Numbered from the stretch's first letter, positions 45,986 through 53,768 are shown. The stretch: DNA of 64,000 nucleotides from Jannaschia seohaensis (GCF_900116765.1 NZ_UETC01000002.1:124001-188000), one strand, 5' to 3'. Notes: generated by a model not told the origin, from the letters alone. Numbers and translations: made by a program.

Positions 45986-46069
45986 GATGGTCGCGCTCTT
46001 CTCGCGCAGTTCCTCGATGGTGCGGTTTCCAAGCTCGACGGCCGATTTTAGTTCCTGCAGGTCAGACAT
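45978..46069 (-). pseudogene. Phage-like gene fragment (possible HK97-type capsid N terminus)
   Basis: From 46069 the minus strand reads MSDLQELKSAVELGNRTIEE and LREKSATIL, with a near-perfect AAGGAGG seven bases before the ATG. This coiled, charged opening resembles the N-terminal delta-domain start of HK97-type major capsid proteins, though it is too short to be sure. After about 30 residues it runs into the antisense of the amine oxidase remnant, so the gene is cut off. The frame stays open far to the left, but only as antisense codons. Confidence 0.5.
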
Positions 46070-46080
46070 GGGTAACCTCC

Positions 46081-46173
46081 TTAGCCAGCAAGTTCGGTTC
46101 GGCGGCGCAGAAGCTCCGCTAGCTCGGAGAGGTCCATCTCGTCAGCGTCCTGCTTGACGTTCAGCGCCTCCAT
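46081..46173 (-). CDS. Small phage-like ORF upstream of the capsid-like fragment
   Basis: 30 codons, MEALNVKQDADEMDLSELAE followed by LLRRRTELAG, ending at TAA in front of the AAGGAGG of the next fragment. The acidic-then-basic amphipathic text is like small phage proteins, or it may be the C-terminal end of a longer lost protein, since the frame continues upstream (GKRGG before the ATG). Its start region overlaps head-to-head with a plus-strand ORF at 46172. Coding is plausible but not proven. Confidence 0.35.
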   Translation of the reverse strand: MEALNVKQDADEMDLSELAELLRRRTELAG

Positions 46174-46312
46174 GCCGCCTCGCTTCCCCGAGCAAACTTC
46201 GATCGTGGATCTCGCCAAGCGCTGGATGCGCTGCCGTCGGTGCGGAGCGACAGGGGAGCACGTACTATCCTGGCATATCCAGCGGGCCTTCCCGCCCGTT
46301 CGGGAAGTCTAG
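46172..46312 (+). CDS. Small putative zinc-binding protein of the element
   Basis: 46 residues beginning MPPRFPEQTSIVDLAKRWMR and containing CRRCGATGEHVLSWH, that is Cys-x2-Cys-x5-His-x4-His, a possible single zinc finger. It precedes the hypothetical gene at 46333 by 20 bases on the same strand. Such short Cys-rich proteins are common in phages and islands. No clear ribosome site; it could also be chance. Confidence 0.4.
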   Translation: MPPRFPEQTSIVDLAKRWMRCRRCGATGEHVLSWHIQRAFPPVREV

Positions 46313-46332
46313 CGAACTCCGGGGGGCCAGGC

Positions 46333-46722
46333 ATGATGAACGGCCACCTAAACCTTCTCGCTCGGGCCGTGACCCTTGCCCTCGCCACCTTACGCGCCCT
46401 GGCCGATCGCGTGATCGACGACGACAGCCTGCACGGTGATCCGGTAAACCAGCGCCTGCCCCTGCGCGACGGCGCCCCCTTCGACGCGCGCGACACTTGG
46501 CGCTCCGGCTGTCCGGCGGAGGCGGCCCTGGGCGAGATGGCGACGGCCGCGCTTCGGATGCTGATGGCCGAGGGCGCCACCGTCCACGTCCTGCCCGGAA
46601 CTTGCGGCTTCGACCGCGGCTGCGCCTGGGTCGAGCTGTCGGATAGAACCGACGCGGGCGAGCTGCTGCTCGCGCTGGGCCTGACCCAGCCCGAGCAGAA
46701 CGCAGACTGGTGCGGGCGCTGA
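46333..46722 (+). CDS. Hypothetical protein of the integrated element
   Basis: 129 residues from MMNGHLNLLARAVTLALATL; no family recognised. The first 30 residues are hydrophobic and could be a membrane anchor or signal-like segment; the rest is mixed alpha/beta with three Cys (SGCPAEAALG, GTCGFDRGCAWVELSD). It is followed two bases later by a small DNA-binding-like gene and then by the integrase, an order common at the ends of prophages and islands. Position supports it as cargo or control gene of the remnant. Confidence 0.55.
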   Translation: MMNGHLNLLARAVTLALATLRALADRVIDDDSLHGDPVNQRLPLRDGAPFDARDTWRSGCPAEAALGEMATAALRMLMAEGATVHVLPGTCGFDRGCAWVELSDRTDAGELLLALGLTQPEQNADWCGR

Positions 46723-46724
46723 GG

Positions 46725-46922
46725 ATGGCCAGGAATACCTCCGTAACGCAGTCTCAGATCGCTCGCGCCATCCGCGCGGCGCGGCGAGAAGGGTGTGCGG
46801 CGGTCGAGGTGCTAGGCGCGATCCGCATCTACCTGGACGAAGCGCCGATCGCAGCGTTACCGTCACAGCCCGAGGGGGACGAAGCGGAGTGCCACGAGAT
46901 TTTCGGAACCAGAACGGAATGA
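46725..46922 (+). CDS. Small prophage protein encoded in front of the integrase
   Basis: 65 residues: MARNTSVTQSQIARAIRAAR, then REGCAAVEVLGAIRIYL and an acidic tail. The N-terminal part looks like a short helix-turn-helix and resembles the small proteins that precede tyrosine integrases in Rhodobacteraceae prophages. It overlaps the integrase reading frame by four bases (ATGA at 46919), so the two were translationally coupled. It may be an excisionase or control protein; this is inference from position. Confidence 0.6.
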   Translation: MARNTSVTQSQIARAIRAARREGCAAVEVLGAIRIYLDEAPIAALPSQPEGDEAECHEIFGTRTE

Positions 46923-48022
46923 CGCGCCCGCCGAACGTGAAGATCGTGCGAAAGCCGAACGGGCGCGAGTTCCTCTATTACCAGGCCAAGGGTCTGCCGC
47001 TCATTGTGCTCCCGAACCTGCCCTACGACGACCCGACATTCCTCACCGCCTATGCCGACGCGCGCGAGACCACCCGCGCCGACGCGCCGCCAAAGACGAC
47101 CGGCCTGGCGCATGGATCGGTCGCCGCCTGGATCGTCCGAGCCTGCGCAGGCAAGCGACTGGACGGATAATCTGCCGGATACCGGGCGATGCTGCGCCGC
47201 GAACTCGACACCGTGAGAGAGACAAGGGGCACCGCGACGCTTCGTGCCGTGCGCCCGCGCCACGTCAGAGCCGACGTAATTGGTGCCGGGAACCCCGGAA
47301 GCCGCCTCAAGGCTTGGCGCTACCTCTGCGCTTTCGCCATCGCCTCGGGCGGGATCGACGAGGATCCGGCTATTGCCGTCCGCCTACCGCGCGACCCAGG
47401 CCGCCAGAAGGCAACGATCGGGCACAAGCGCTGGCCGCGCGAGGCGATCGAAGCCTACCGGGCACGCCACCGCATCGGAACCGTGAAGCGCGCCGCGATG
47501 GCGCTGCTGCTCTGGACCGGGGGGCGGATCGGAGACGCGGTGGAGATGGGCCGCCAGCACGTGCCCCGGGACGGCGTGCTGGACTACAGCCAGTCGAAGA
47601 CAGGCGGCCCGGGCTACGTGCCCTGGACCTCTCCGCTCCCGAACTGGGCGCTGGCCTGGGAGGCAGATCGGGATGCGATGCACCAAGCGCTATCCGCCCT
47701 TGGCACCGGTCGCCTGACCTTCCTGGAGACGCAGACCGGCCGGGTCCGCTCGTCAAAGGCGCTCGGCAACCTGATTCGGGAAGCGTGCGACGAAGCGGGC
47801 TGGGCCGACCTGACCGGCCACGGCGCCCGGAAGACGCGCGCATGCGACCTGATCGACAGCGGCGCGACTCCCCACCAGGCCGCCGCCTGGACTGGTCACG
47901 AAGACCTAAAGACGCTGATCCACTACGCCCGACAAGCTGATCGGCGCGGGTTGGTCATGGGACGAGAACGGGAACAGAACGTTGGAAACCGGGAACGATC
48001 TGACGGTGGAAACGGAAGCTAA
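46919..48022 (+). pseudogene. Tyrosine recombinase/integrase interrupted by an in-frame TAA
   Basis: Two open segments lie in the same frame, separated by one TAA at 47168-47170. The first (46919-47167) is an integrase N terminus: KIVRKPNGREFLYYQAKGLP...PYDDPTFLTAYADARE...GSVAAWIVRACAGKRLDG. The second resumes with SAGYRAMLRREL and holds the catalytic domain with every active residue, numbered from the ATG at 47189: Arg113 (GGRIGDAVEM), Lys137, His211 and Arg214 (HGARKTR), His237 (WTGHEDLKT) and Tyr246. So a single nonsense change splits an otherwise intact 367-residue enzyme. Restart at 47189 could give a 277-residue catalytic fragment without the arm-binding and part of the core-binding domain. 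It points at tRNA-Arg, 32 bases on, the usual target layout. Confidence 0.8.
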
Positions 48023-48023
48023 G

Positions 48024-48054
48024 CCTCTAGCACAAAACAACTTGTTTGAGAGGG
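48024..48054 (-). terminator. Stem-loop behind tRNA-Arg
   Basis: Just past the tRNA 3' end, CCTCT (48024-48028) pairs with AGAGG (48050-48054), and inside it CAAA pairs with TTTG. On the tRNA strand this gives an imperfect hairpin with T-rich parts (GTTGTTTTG). It could end the tRNA transcript, and it also faces the integrase stop at 48022 from the other side. Confidence 0.35.
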
Positions 48055-48131
48055 TGGCGCGCTGGGGAGGATTCGAACCCCCGACCCCTTGATTCGTAGT
48101 CAAGTACTCTATCCAACTGAGCTACCAGCGC
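48055..48131 (-). tRNA. tRNA-Arg (anticodon ACG)
   Basis: A 77-base cloverleaf with encoded CCA. Acceptor stem GCGCTGG pairs with CCAGCGC, the D arm reads TAGCTCAGTTGGATAGAGTA, the anticodon arm is CTTGA-CTACGAA-TCAAG with anticodon ACG, and the T arm holds GGTTCGAATCC. After A-to-I editing it reads CGU, CGC and CGA. The 3' end faces the integrase gene, which marks this tRNA as the integration site of the neighbouring element. Confidence 0.97.
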
Positions 48132-48319
48132 ACTACGAGGCGGCAGATAGCCGTCCCGCTCTGGGGGCGCAAGGGGGTCCGGAGGGAATTCCTCGTGACG
48201 CCGCAAGAGCCGGACGGTTTCCGCGCGGGCGCGGCAGGAAATTCGTCGCCCGAGGGAACCGGCCCGTCGGCGTGCAGTTGGAATAAGGCGAGCCCGGCCC
48301 AGCGATACCGTCCGCATCT

Positions 48320-49705
48320 TTAGACCGCGATCTCGCGCGGGAGCTCGATCAAGAAGACCGTTCCCTCCTCGCCCGTCCGCTCCAGCGTCAGCGTTCCGCC
48401 ATGGCCCTGCACAAGCTCGCGGGCGATGGCGAGGCCAAGCCCCGTGCCGCCCTTGCGTACATTGCCCTGGAAGGCCTGGAACAGGTTTTCCTGCGCGCGC
48501 GGCGGCAGGCCGGGGCCGTTATCGGACACACGGATGCGCCAGGCTTCCGGCGTTTCCTCGGCGGAGATCACGATCTCGCCCGGCGCGTCGGTCGCCTGAA
48601 TCGCCTGCCGCGCGTTTCGGATCAGATTGCCGATGACGCGGTGCAGTTGCTCCGGGTCCCCCCGGAACGCCAGGCCCGTCGGCGCCGTATGCCGCACGAC
48701 GATGGGCGCATCGCCGATCGAGATCCGCGCATCCTCGCAAAGCTCGGCGAGAAACGGACCCGCTTCGATCATTTGCAGCGCGGGCGGGGCCTCTTCGGCG
48801 CGGCCGAAGGCCAGCGTGCCCTCGGTCAGCGTCACCGCGCGGGTCAACGAGGCGACGATGCGGGGAGCGACGCGCTTGACGGTCGGGTCGTCGACACGCT
48901 CGAGCCGGTCGCCGAGCAGCGTCGCGGTGGTGAGGATGTTGCGCAGGTCGTGGCTGATCTTGGCGACGGCGGAGCCCAGCTGCGCCAGCCGCTCCTTCTG
49001 ACGCAGGTTCGCCGTCAGCTGCGTCTCCAGCGCCTGGAGCGTCGTTTCCGCCTCCCGCAGCTCCCGGATGCGGGAGCCGGGCTCGATGATGCGGCGGCCG
49101 TCCTCGGGGGAGGCGGCGTAGCGGTTCATCTGCCGCACGAGCGACCGGATCGGGATGACCATGAGCCGCCGCACGGCCAGGAAGAGAAACACGGCGGTGA
49201 TCGCCGAGATCACCAGGCTCAGCCAGAGAATATTGAGCCCGTAGGTGAGCAGCGCGTTGCGCAGATCCGTGGTGTCGATCGCGGCCTCGATCTGCATGCC
49301 GCCGCCCTGGGCGGGTTCAGCAATCACGCGGATAACCTCCGCCTCGGGAGTGACGAAGCGCACCAGCGCATCGCGGATCAGCTCGGCCGTGCGCGGGTCG
49401 CGCAGGTCCACCGTCTTGGCCACCGGCCCCGGGAGATCGGAGGACAGCACCAGTTGCCGCATCTCGTCCCGGCGCAGCACGACATTCAGCACGCCGGCAT
49501 TGGCCAAGAGCTCCGCCTCGACCGCTTCGTCGATCATCTCGCTCGAGCCGAGCAGGGCGAGCGCCGCGATCTGCGCCCGCTCCATTCGGTTGGTGAGATA
49601 ATCCACGCGGTAGCGCGCGATGGAGGGCACGAATATCAGCACCTCCGCCAGCATGACGAAGATGACCGTCAGGATCAGAAAGCGCCCGGAGAGCGTGGTC
49701 AGCAT
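48320..49705 (-). CDS. Membrane sensor histidine kinase
   Basis: 461-residue two-component sensor. Helix 1 (about 8-28) and helix 2 (about 157-178) enclose a periplasmic sensing region of some 125 residues; a HAMP-like linker follows. The phosphoacceptor His lies in AVAKISHDLRNILTTATLL near residue 253. The ATPase domain has the N box NLIRNARQAI, G1 DNGPGLP and G2 KGGTGLGLAIARELV. Its N-box spacing and ISHDLRN motif place it with HisKA-type kinases. No response regulator gene is adjacent, so it is an orphan in this window and its signal is unknown. It lies 188 bases from tRNA-Arg and ends a leftward run. Confidence 0.88.
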   Translation of the reverse strand: MLTTLSGRFLILTVIFVMLAEVLIFVPSIARYRVDYLTNRMERAQIAALALLGSSEMIDEAVEAELLANAGVLNVVLRRDEMRQLVLSSDLPGPVAKTVDLRDPRTAELIRDALVRFVTPEAEVIRVIAEPAQGGGMQIEAAIDTTDLRNALLTYGLNILWLSLVISAITAVFLFLAVRRLMVIPIRSLVRQMNRYAASPEDGRRIIEPGSRIRELREAETTLQALETQLTANLRQKERLAQLGSAVAKISHDLRNILTTATLLGDRLERVDDPTVKRVAPRIVASLTRAVTLTEGTLAFGRAEEAPPALQMIEAGPFLAELCEDARISIGDAPIVVRHTAPTGLAFRGDPEQLHRVIGNLIRNARQAIQATDAPGEIVISAEETPEAWRIRVSDNGPGLPPRAQENLFQAFQGNVRKGGTGLGLAIARELVQGHGGTLTLERTGEEGTVFLIELPREIAV

Positions 49706-49802
49706 GGCGTCGGGTCGATGTTATCCACGGTCGTGTTATGGCCGAGGGCGGCCCTGGGCGATAGGGGGGCCGGACCGCAAGCGGTCCGGTGGCCGGATCG
49801 GA

Positions 49803-51272
49803 TCAGGGCAGATATTTCTGTACCAACCCGACCACTTTCTTGACCATATCGCTCTGGAACAGGCGTGGCACGTAATACTGCCCGGCCGCGCGCTTGGAGA
49901 TCTCGCCCAGGGTCGGATAAGGCGCGACCATCGCCGCAACGGCGCCGATCTTGAGCTTGTTGGCCAGCACCAGCGCCCAGAGCCCGATCAACTCTCCGGC
50001 CTTCTCGCCCGCGATGGAGGCGCCGACCGGGCGGCCCTTGACCACCATCACTTTGATGAGGCCGTCGGTCTTGCCCTCGGCGATGGCACGGTCGTTCTCG
50101 TGATAGGGGAAGCGTAGCACCTCGACGGCGTGCTTTCCGTGCCGCTCGACCGCCTGCGCCTCGGTGAGGCCCACCTGAGCCAGTTCCGGGTCGGTATAGG
50201 TCGCCCAGGGAATGTGATCGGTCCGCGCCTTGGCGGGCAGGCCGAACAGGATCGGCCGGATCACGGTCGCGCCGTGATAGCCCGCGACATGGGTGAACTG
50301 GAATCCGCCCGCGACGTCGCCGATGGCGTAGACGCGCCGGTTGGTCGTGCGCAGATCGGCGCCGACGGTGATCGCCCGGTCATGCTTGATGCCTGCCGCG
50401 TCCAGGTTCAGCCGCTCGATATTGGCCTTGCGCCCCACCGCCATCAGCAACGTGTCGCCGGTGAAGTCGCCCTTGGGCGTGTGGACGGTGATCGTGCCTT
50501 TCTTGCCCGAGACGCGGCTGACCTGCGCCTCCTCGACGATCTCGACGCCCTCCTTGCGGAGCCTCTTCAAGACCACCTCGGCCATCTCCGGATCGTCCTT
50601 GCCCAGGGCCTTGGCTCCTTCGATCACTGTGACCCGGCTGCCCAGCCGGACATGCGCCTGCGCCATCTCCATGCCGATGGGACCGCCGCCGACCACGATC
50701 AGGTGGTCGGGCTTCTCCATCAGGTCGAAGAGCGTCTCGTTGGTCTCGAACGGAACCTCGTCCAGGCCCGGAATCGGGGGGACGAAGGGCGACGACCCCG
50801 TGGCGATCACGACGCGGCGGGCCTTGATGCGGTAACGACCCGCCTCGACCGTCTCCTTGTCGACGAAGCGTCCATATTCGCGGATGACGCGCACGCCCAG
50901 ACCTTCGAACCGCTCCTGGCTGTCGACCGGGGCAATGGTCTCGATGACGCGATGAACGTGGCGCTTGGCCTCGGCATAGCTGACCTTGGGCAGGACCGGC
51001 GTGACGCCCAGCGTCTCGCCCGTCCGCATCGCCTGGGCCTGCTTGCCCGCCGCGATCAGCGCCTTGGAGGGCACGCAGCCGAAGTTCAGACAGTCGCCAC
51101 CCATCTTGTGCCCCTCCAGCAGGGTCACGTCCGCGCCCATCTGGCTGGCGCCCGCGGCAAAGCTCAGCCCGCCGGACCCCGCGCCGATCACCAGTACATC
51201 GGTCTTGATCTCTTGCATCACGGGCTCCTGCGGCCGAAGGGTTTCGTTGGGTGTGTGAGCCGTATCCTTCAT
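49803..51272 (-). CDS. MerA-like FAD-dependent pyridine nucleotide-disulfide oxidoreductase
   Basis: Flavoprotein of 489 residues with FAD motif DVLVIGAGSGGLSFAAGAS near residue 25, the redox pair Cys61/Cys66 in GGDCLNFGCVPSKALI, the NAD(P) motif VVGGGPIGMEMAQAHVRLGS near 180 and the GDVAGGFQFTHVA stretch near 318. The active-site His pair of lipoamide dehydrogenase is absent; the place reads VAPYPTLGE, as in mercuric reductase relatives, but the C-terminal vicinal cysteines of true MerA are missing too. So it is neither, but a member of the large MerA-like group often encoded with TVP38 membrane proteins, as here three bases upstream. A start at MQEIKTDVLV (51215) is also possible. Confidence 0.87.
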   Translation of the reverse strand: MKDTAHTPNETLRPQEPVMQEIKTDVLVIGAGSGGLSFAAGASQMGADVTLLEGHKMGGDCLNFGCVPSKALIAAGKQAQAMRTGETLGVTPVLPKVSYAEAKRHVHRVIETIAPVDSQERFEGLGVRVIREYGRFVDKETVEAGRYRIKARRVVIATGSSPFVPPIPGLDEVPFETNETLFDLMEKPDHLIVVGGGPIGMEMAQAHVRLGSRVTVIEGAKALGKDDPEMAEVVLKRLRKEGVEIVEEAQVSRVSGKKGTITVHTPKGDFTGDTLLMAVGRKANIERLNLDAAGIKHDRAITVGADLRTTNRRVYAIGDVAGGFQFTHVAGYHGATVIRPILFGLPAKARTDHIPWATYTDPELAQVGLTEAQAVERHGKHAVEVLRFPYHENDRAIAEGKTDGLIKVMVVKGRPVGASIAGEKAGELIGLWALVLANKLKIGAVAAMVAPYPTLGEISKRAAGQYYVPRLFQSDMVKKVVGLVQKYLP

Positions 51273-51275
51273 CGC

Positions 51276-52019
51276 TCAGACCCTCCGAAAGCGCTTGATG
51301 ACGATGGGCAGCAGCGCCAAAGCGGCGAGCCCGACAATCGGCCCCAGGATATGCGGCTCGAAGATGATGCCCAGATCCGGGGTCTCGCCGCGGGCAAAGA
51401 CCTCGCCCAGGCCGGCGCCGACCCAGGTATAGACCAGACCGCCCGGCAGGATGCCGAAGAAGGTGGTCAGGAAGAACTTCCGCAGACTCACGCCGACAAA
51501 GGCCGGGATCAGATTCGCGACGAAGAAGGGCACGGCAGGCACCAGGCGCATGATCAGCAGATAGGAGGTCTCATCCTCGCGAATGCCGTCCTTGATCCGC
51601 TTCACCGCCCCGCCCGAGGCGTCCATCTTGGCGGCAAGCCGGTCGCCCAGCCCGTGTTTCGCGGCCAGGAAGATCACCGTCGCCCCGACCGTGGCGGCGC
51701 CCGCGTTGAAGAGCACGCCGGGAAAGAGTCCGAAGAGGAAGCCGCCCGTCAGCGTCGCGATGGCCGCGCCGGGCAGCGAGAAGGCGACGATGAGGATATA
51801 GCAGCCGACGAAGGTCAGCGCCGTCGCCACGTAATTCGCGTCGCGGAAGGCGATCAGCGCCTCGCGGTTGTCGGCCAGGGTCTGGAACGACAGGTAATCG
51901 CGCAGAAGAAAGGCGCCAGCGGCGGCGACCGTCAGGATCGCGGCGAGGGGGAGGTAGCGGGCGACGCCGCCTTTGGGGCTCTCTTGCATCGTCTGATCAG
52001 CCATCTGTGTCGGGTCCAT
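51276..52019 (-). CDS. TVP38/TMEM64 family membrane protein
   Basis: 247-residue inner-membrane protein of the SNARE-associated/VTT family, about six hydrophobic segments. The domain core shows GCYILIVAFSLPGAAIATLTGGFLFGLFPGVLFN, an AAKHGLG region and LIMRLVPAVPFFVANLIPAFVGVSLRKFFLTTFFGILPGGLVYTWVGAGLG, which is the family hallmark. Members related to DedA and VMP1 act in lipid scrambling or membrane homeostasis. It is the first gene of a pair with the MerA-like flavoprotein, a conserved partnership; their joint role is not known to me. Confidence 0.9.
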   Translation of the reverse strand: MDPTQMADQTMQESPKGGVARYLPLAAILTVAAAGAFLLRDYLSFQTLADNREALIAFRDANYVATALTFVGCYILIVAFSLPGAAIATLTGGFLFGLFPGVLFNAGAATVGATVIFLAAKHGLGDRLAAKMDASGGAVKRIKDGIREDETSYLLIMRLVPAVPFFVANLIPAFVGVSLRKFFLTTFFGILPGGLVYTWVGAGLGEVFARGETPDLGIIFEPHILGPIVGLAALALLPIVIKRFRRV

Positions 52020-52389
52020 GTCTAGGGGTCTCGGGCGGGGCAGCGCCGGATCCCTGCCTGTCTGCCGAGTCGCGGGCGGTCGCGATACCCGGCCTCACGG
52101 CCCTGTGTCGGGCCGTGTGGGCGGGGCCCGGCCAGGGGACGAAATGTTTCAACTCGCCGCTTCGGACCCGCCCCGGACCGCCTGCCGCTGACACATTCTC
52201 AAGCGCCGGGAGCCCCCATCCCGCTCCCAGAGGCCCGCGCCGGGGCCCATCCGATGGAAGACCGGCCTCCGGCCTCCTTGGACGCCACGCCGATGTTGAC
52301 ACCCTCGCCCTGCCCTCCTATTGCGCGGCTTCCAAGTCATTCCGCCGTCGATTCACACCGGATCCGGCTACGCACCCGGAGAGCAGGCC
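52020..52389. other. Gap with the rpmH promoter
   Basis: 370 bases between the divergent TVP38 and rpmH genes. The right part holds the promoter at 52296-52324. The left part is GC-rich with short antisense frames only. No DnaA-box cluster is evident, so there is no sign that this rpmH lies at the replication origin. Confidence 0.6.
52296..52324 (+). promoter_or_regulatory. Sigma-70-type promoter of rpmH operon
   Basis: TTGACA (52296-52301) is followed after exactly 17 bases by TATTGC (52319-52324), 65 bases before the rpmH start. The -35 box is a perfect consensus and the -10 is a fair one; the spacing is ideal. A strong housekeeping promoter is expected for ribosomal protein L34. Confidence 0.65.
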
Positions 52390-52524
52390 ATGAAGCGCAC
52401 GTTCCAACCCTCGAACCTCGTCCGCAAGCGGCGCCACGGTTTCCGTGCGCGCATGGCCACGAAGGCCGGCCGCAAGATCCTGAACGCCCGTCGCGCCCGC
52501 GGCCGGAAGTCGCTCTCGGCCTGA
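52390..52524 (+). CDS. rpmH: 50S ribosomal protein L34
   Basis: 44 residues, [20 protein letters not shown] and so on to [11 protein letters not shown]: the fully conserved bacterial L34. It starts the rpmH-rnpA-yidD transcript and is followed eight bases later by rnpA. The frame on the other strand and the longer overlapping rnpA frame are shadows. Confidence 0.98.
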
Positions 52525-52532
52525 TCGCCCCC

Positions 52533-52907
52533 ATGGGACCGCAAGACGCGACGCCGGAGGCCCCGCCCCCGGCGTCTCTTCGCGTTCTCAAGGTCCGGCC
52601 CCAATTCCTGGCTTTGGCCCGCGCGCGCCGGGTTCCGGCGGGGTCTTTCCTGCTTCAGGCCCGCGACCGGGGCGACGACGATCCCGCCATCGGCGTCGGC
52701 TTCACCTGTTCCAAGAAGGTCGGCAACGCAGTGGCCCGCAACCGCGCCAAGCGCCGCCTCCGGGAAGCCGCTCGCGCCGTCCTGCCCGAGGCAGGGCACC
52801 CGGGCTGGGACTACGCGCTGATCGGCCGGGCGGAGGCCACCGCGGCCCGCCCCTTCCCGCTTCTGCTCGACGACTTACGCCGCGCTCTGGCCAAGGTGCA
52901 TCGGTGA
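52533..52907 (+). CDS. rnpA: Ribonuclease P protein component
   Basis: 124-residue protein subunit of RNase P, which helps the catalytic RNA trim tRNA 5' leaders. The RNP motif is visible as KKVGNAVARNRAKRRLREAAR near residue 70, preceded by IGVGFTCS. I chose the ATG at 52533; the frame is open much further up, but that part overlaps rpmH. The first 25 residues are Pro-rich and could be trimmed by a later start. Ends in a four-base overlap with yidD (GTGA). Confidence 0.95.
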   Translation: MGPQDATPEAPPPASLRVLKVRPQFLALARARRVPAGSFLLQARDRGDDDPAIGVGFTCSKKVGNAVARNRAKRRLREAARAVLPEAGHPGWDYALIGRAEATAARPFPLLLDDLRRALAKVHR

Positions 52908-53125
52908 CCCCCTTGGCCCGTTTCCTGTCCTTTCCGGTCCACGCCTACCGCGCGGTCTTCTCTCCGCATGTGGGGCATAACTGCCGCTACCACCCGACCT
53001 GCTCCGCCTACGCGCTCGAAGCCTTGGAAAGGCATGGCGGGCTGAAAGGCGGCTGGCTCGCGCTCCGCCGCATCCTGCGCTGCAATCCCTTCGGCGGCTC
53101 CGGCATCGACAACGTGCCCGACTGA
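52904..53125 (+). CDS. yidD: Membrane protein insertion efficiency factor YidD
   Basis: 73 residues with GTG start inside the rnpA stop. The conserved core YRAVFSPHVGHNCRYHPTCSAYALEALERHGGLKGGWLALRRILRCNPFGGSGIDNVPD contains the three invariant Cys. It assists YidC-dependent insertion of membrane proteins at the inner face of the membrane. yidC does not follow here. Confidence 0.95.
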   Translation: MTPLARFLSFPVHAYRAVFSPHVGHNCRYHPTCSAYALEALERHGGLKGGWLALRRILRCNPFGGSGIDNVPD

Positions 53126-53513
53126 GCCCCGTTCCTCCCCATCACGGGTTCGAAAATACTCCAGAGAGCGCGAGAGACAGCGTCTCTCGTCGGGCCGCGC
53201 GGGGCTCGATGCCCCGCCCGGCCCGCCCCCCTCGCGCGACAGATCGAAGAAAACGCTTGGTGGATCGCAAGATGTGGCGTAAGCACGCGCCACCACGCGC
53301 TCGAACCAAGGGAGGGGCAGCATGACAACCGCATATCGCCGCTCCCTCCGACGCGCTTGGCTCATGTCCGGCCTCCGCGGCTGACAATTCGTCGCCTTCG
53401 GGCGACCCCCTCGCCGGCAGACTGATCCGCCCCGCCGCATAAGCGGCCGGCCCCAGCCCGTCCGGTTCTTCCAAACTGCCACCAGAGGCCCCGAGTCCCT
53501 CGGGGAATGACCC
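53126..53513. other. Gap behind yidD
   Basis: 388 bases. The left edge has TTCGAAAATACTCC and the stem-loop at 53171-53189, probably ending the rpmH transcript. The remainder is GC-rich with no credible gene; frames on both strands are Arg-rich shadows. Confidence 0.5.
53171..53189. terminator. Hairpin behind rpmH-rnpA-yidD
   Basis: CGAGAGAC-AGC-GTCTCTCG forms a perfect 8-base stem with a three-base loop, 45 bases after the yidD stop. No T-run follows, so termination may depend on Rho or be partial. Confidence 0.5.
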
Positions 53514-53768
53514 ATGACCGCACTCCCTTTGCGTCCGGATACGTCCCGGACCGCCATCGAGATCGCCATCGACGCCCACGGTCCCGGCCGCGTCCTGCTC
53601 GCCGCACTCGCCGCCCTGCTGCGGCCGCGCGCCCGGCCGCCCGACACCGCCGCCCTGCCTTCGCATCTGAGGCGCGATATCGGCTTGCCCCCGCACGAGC
53701 CGGGCCTTCCCTCTCAGCGGGTCGATGCCGCCTTGGCCATCCGCGGCCCCTTCGCGGGCCTGCGCTGA
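53514..53768 (+). CDS. Small DUF1127-like protein
   Basis: 84 residues. The segment LPSHLRRDIGLPPHEPGLP near residue 47 resembles the LSDRxLRDIGLTRxEI core of DUF1127 (YjiS-like) proteins, small alphaproteobacterial proteins linked to RNA turnover and phosphate or stress responses. The N-terminal part has an Ala/Leu-rich helix. There is no clear ribosome site (GAATGACCC before the ATG), and the match is to one short motif only. It lies 57 bases before ttcA on the same strand. Confidence 0.55.
   Translation: MTALPLRPDTSRTAIEIAIDAHGPGRVLLAALAALLRPRARPPDTAALPSHLRRDIGLPPHEPGLPSQRVDAALAIRGPFAGLR

Larger units (their letters stand above)
45978..48054. mobile_element. Decayed prophage or island remnant at tRNA-Arg
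   Basis: About 2.1 kb of foreign-looking genes run from a breakpoint inside the amine oxidase gene to the 3' end of tRNA-Arg: a capsid-like fragment, small ORFs, a hypothetical protein, an integrase-associated small gene and a broken integrase. Integration at a tRNA 3' end is typical, but I found no second copy of the tRNA end to mark the other att site, so the left boundary is given by the gene breakpoint only. The element looks stripped and immobile. Confidence 0.55.

Noticed and set aside
45038-46069. 343-codon minus frame starting MSDLQELKSA
   Set aside because: Only the first 30 codons look phage-like; the rest is antisense to the cupin and amine oxidase remnant.
51215-51272. True mercuric reductase call for the 49803-51272 gene
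   Set aside because: C-terminal vicinal cysteines and any mer neighbours are missing.
52020-52389. Replication origin next to rpmH
   Set aside because: No DnaA-box cluster, no dnaA or dnaN, and an ordinary promoter explains the gap.
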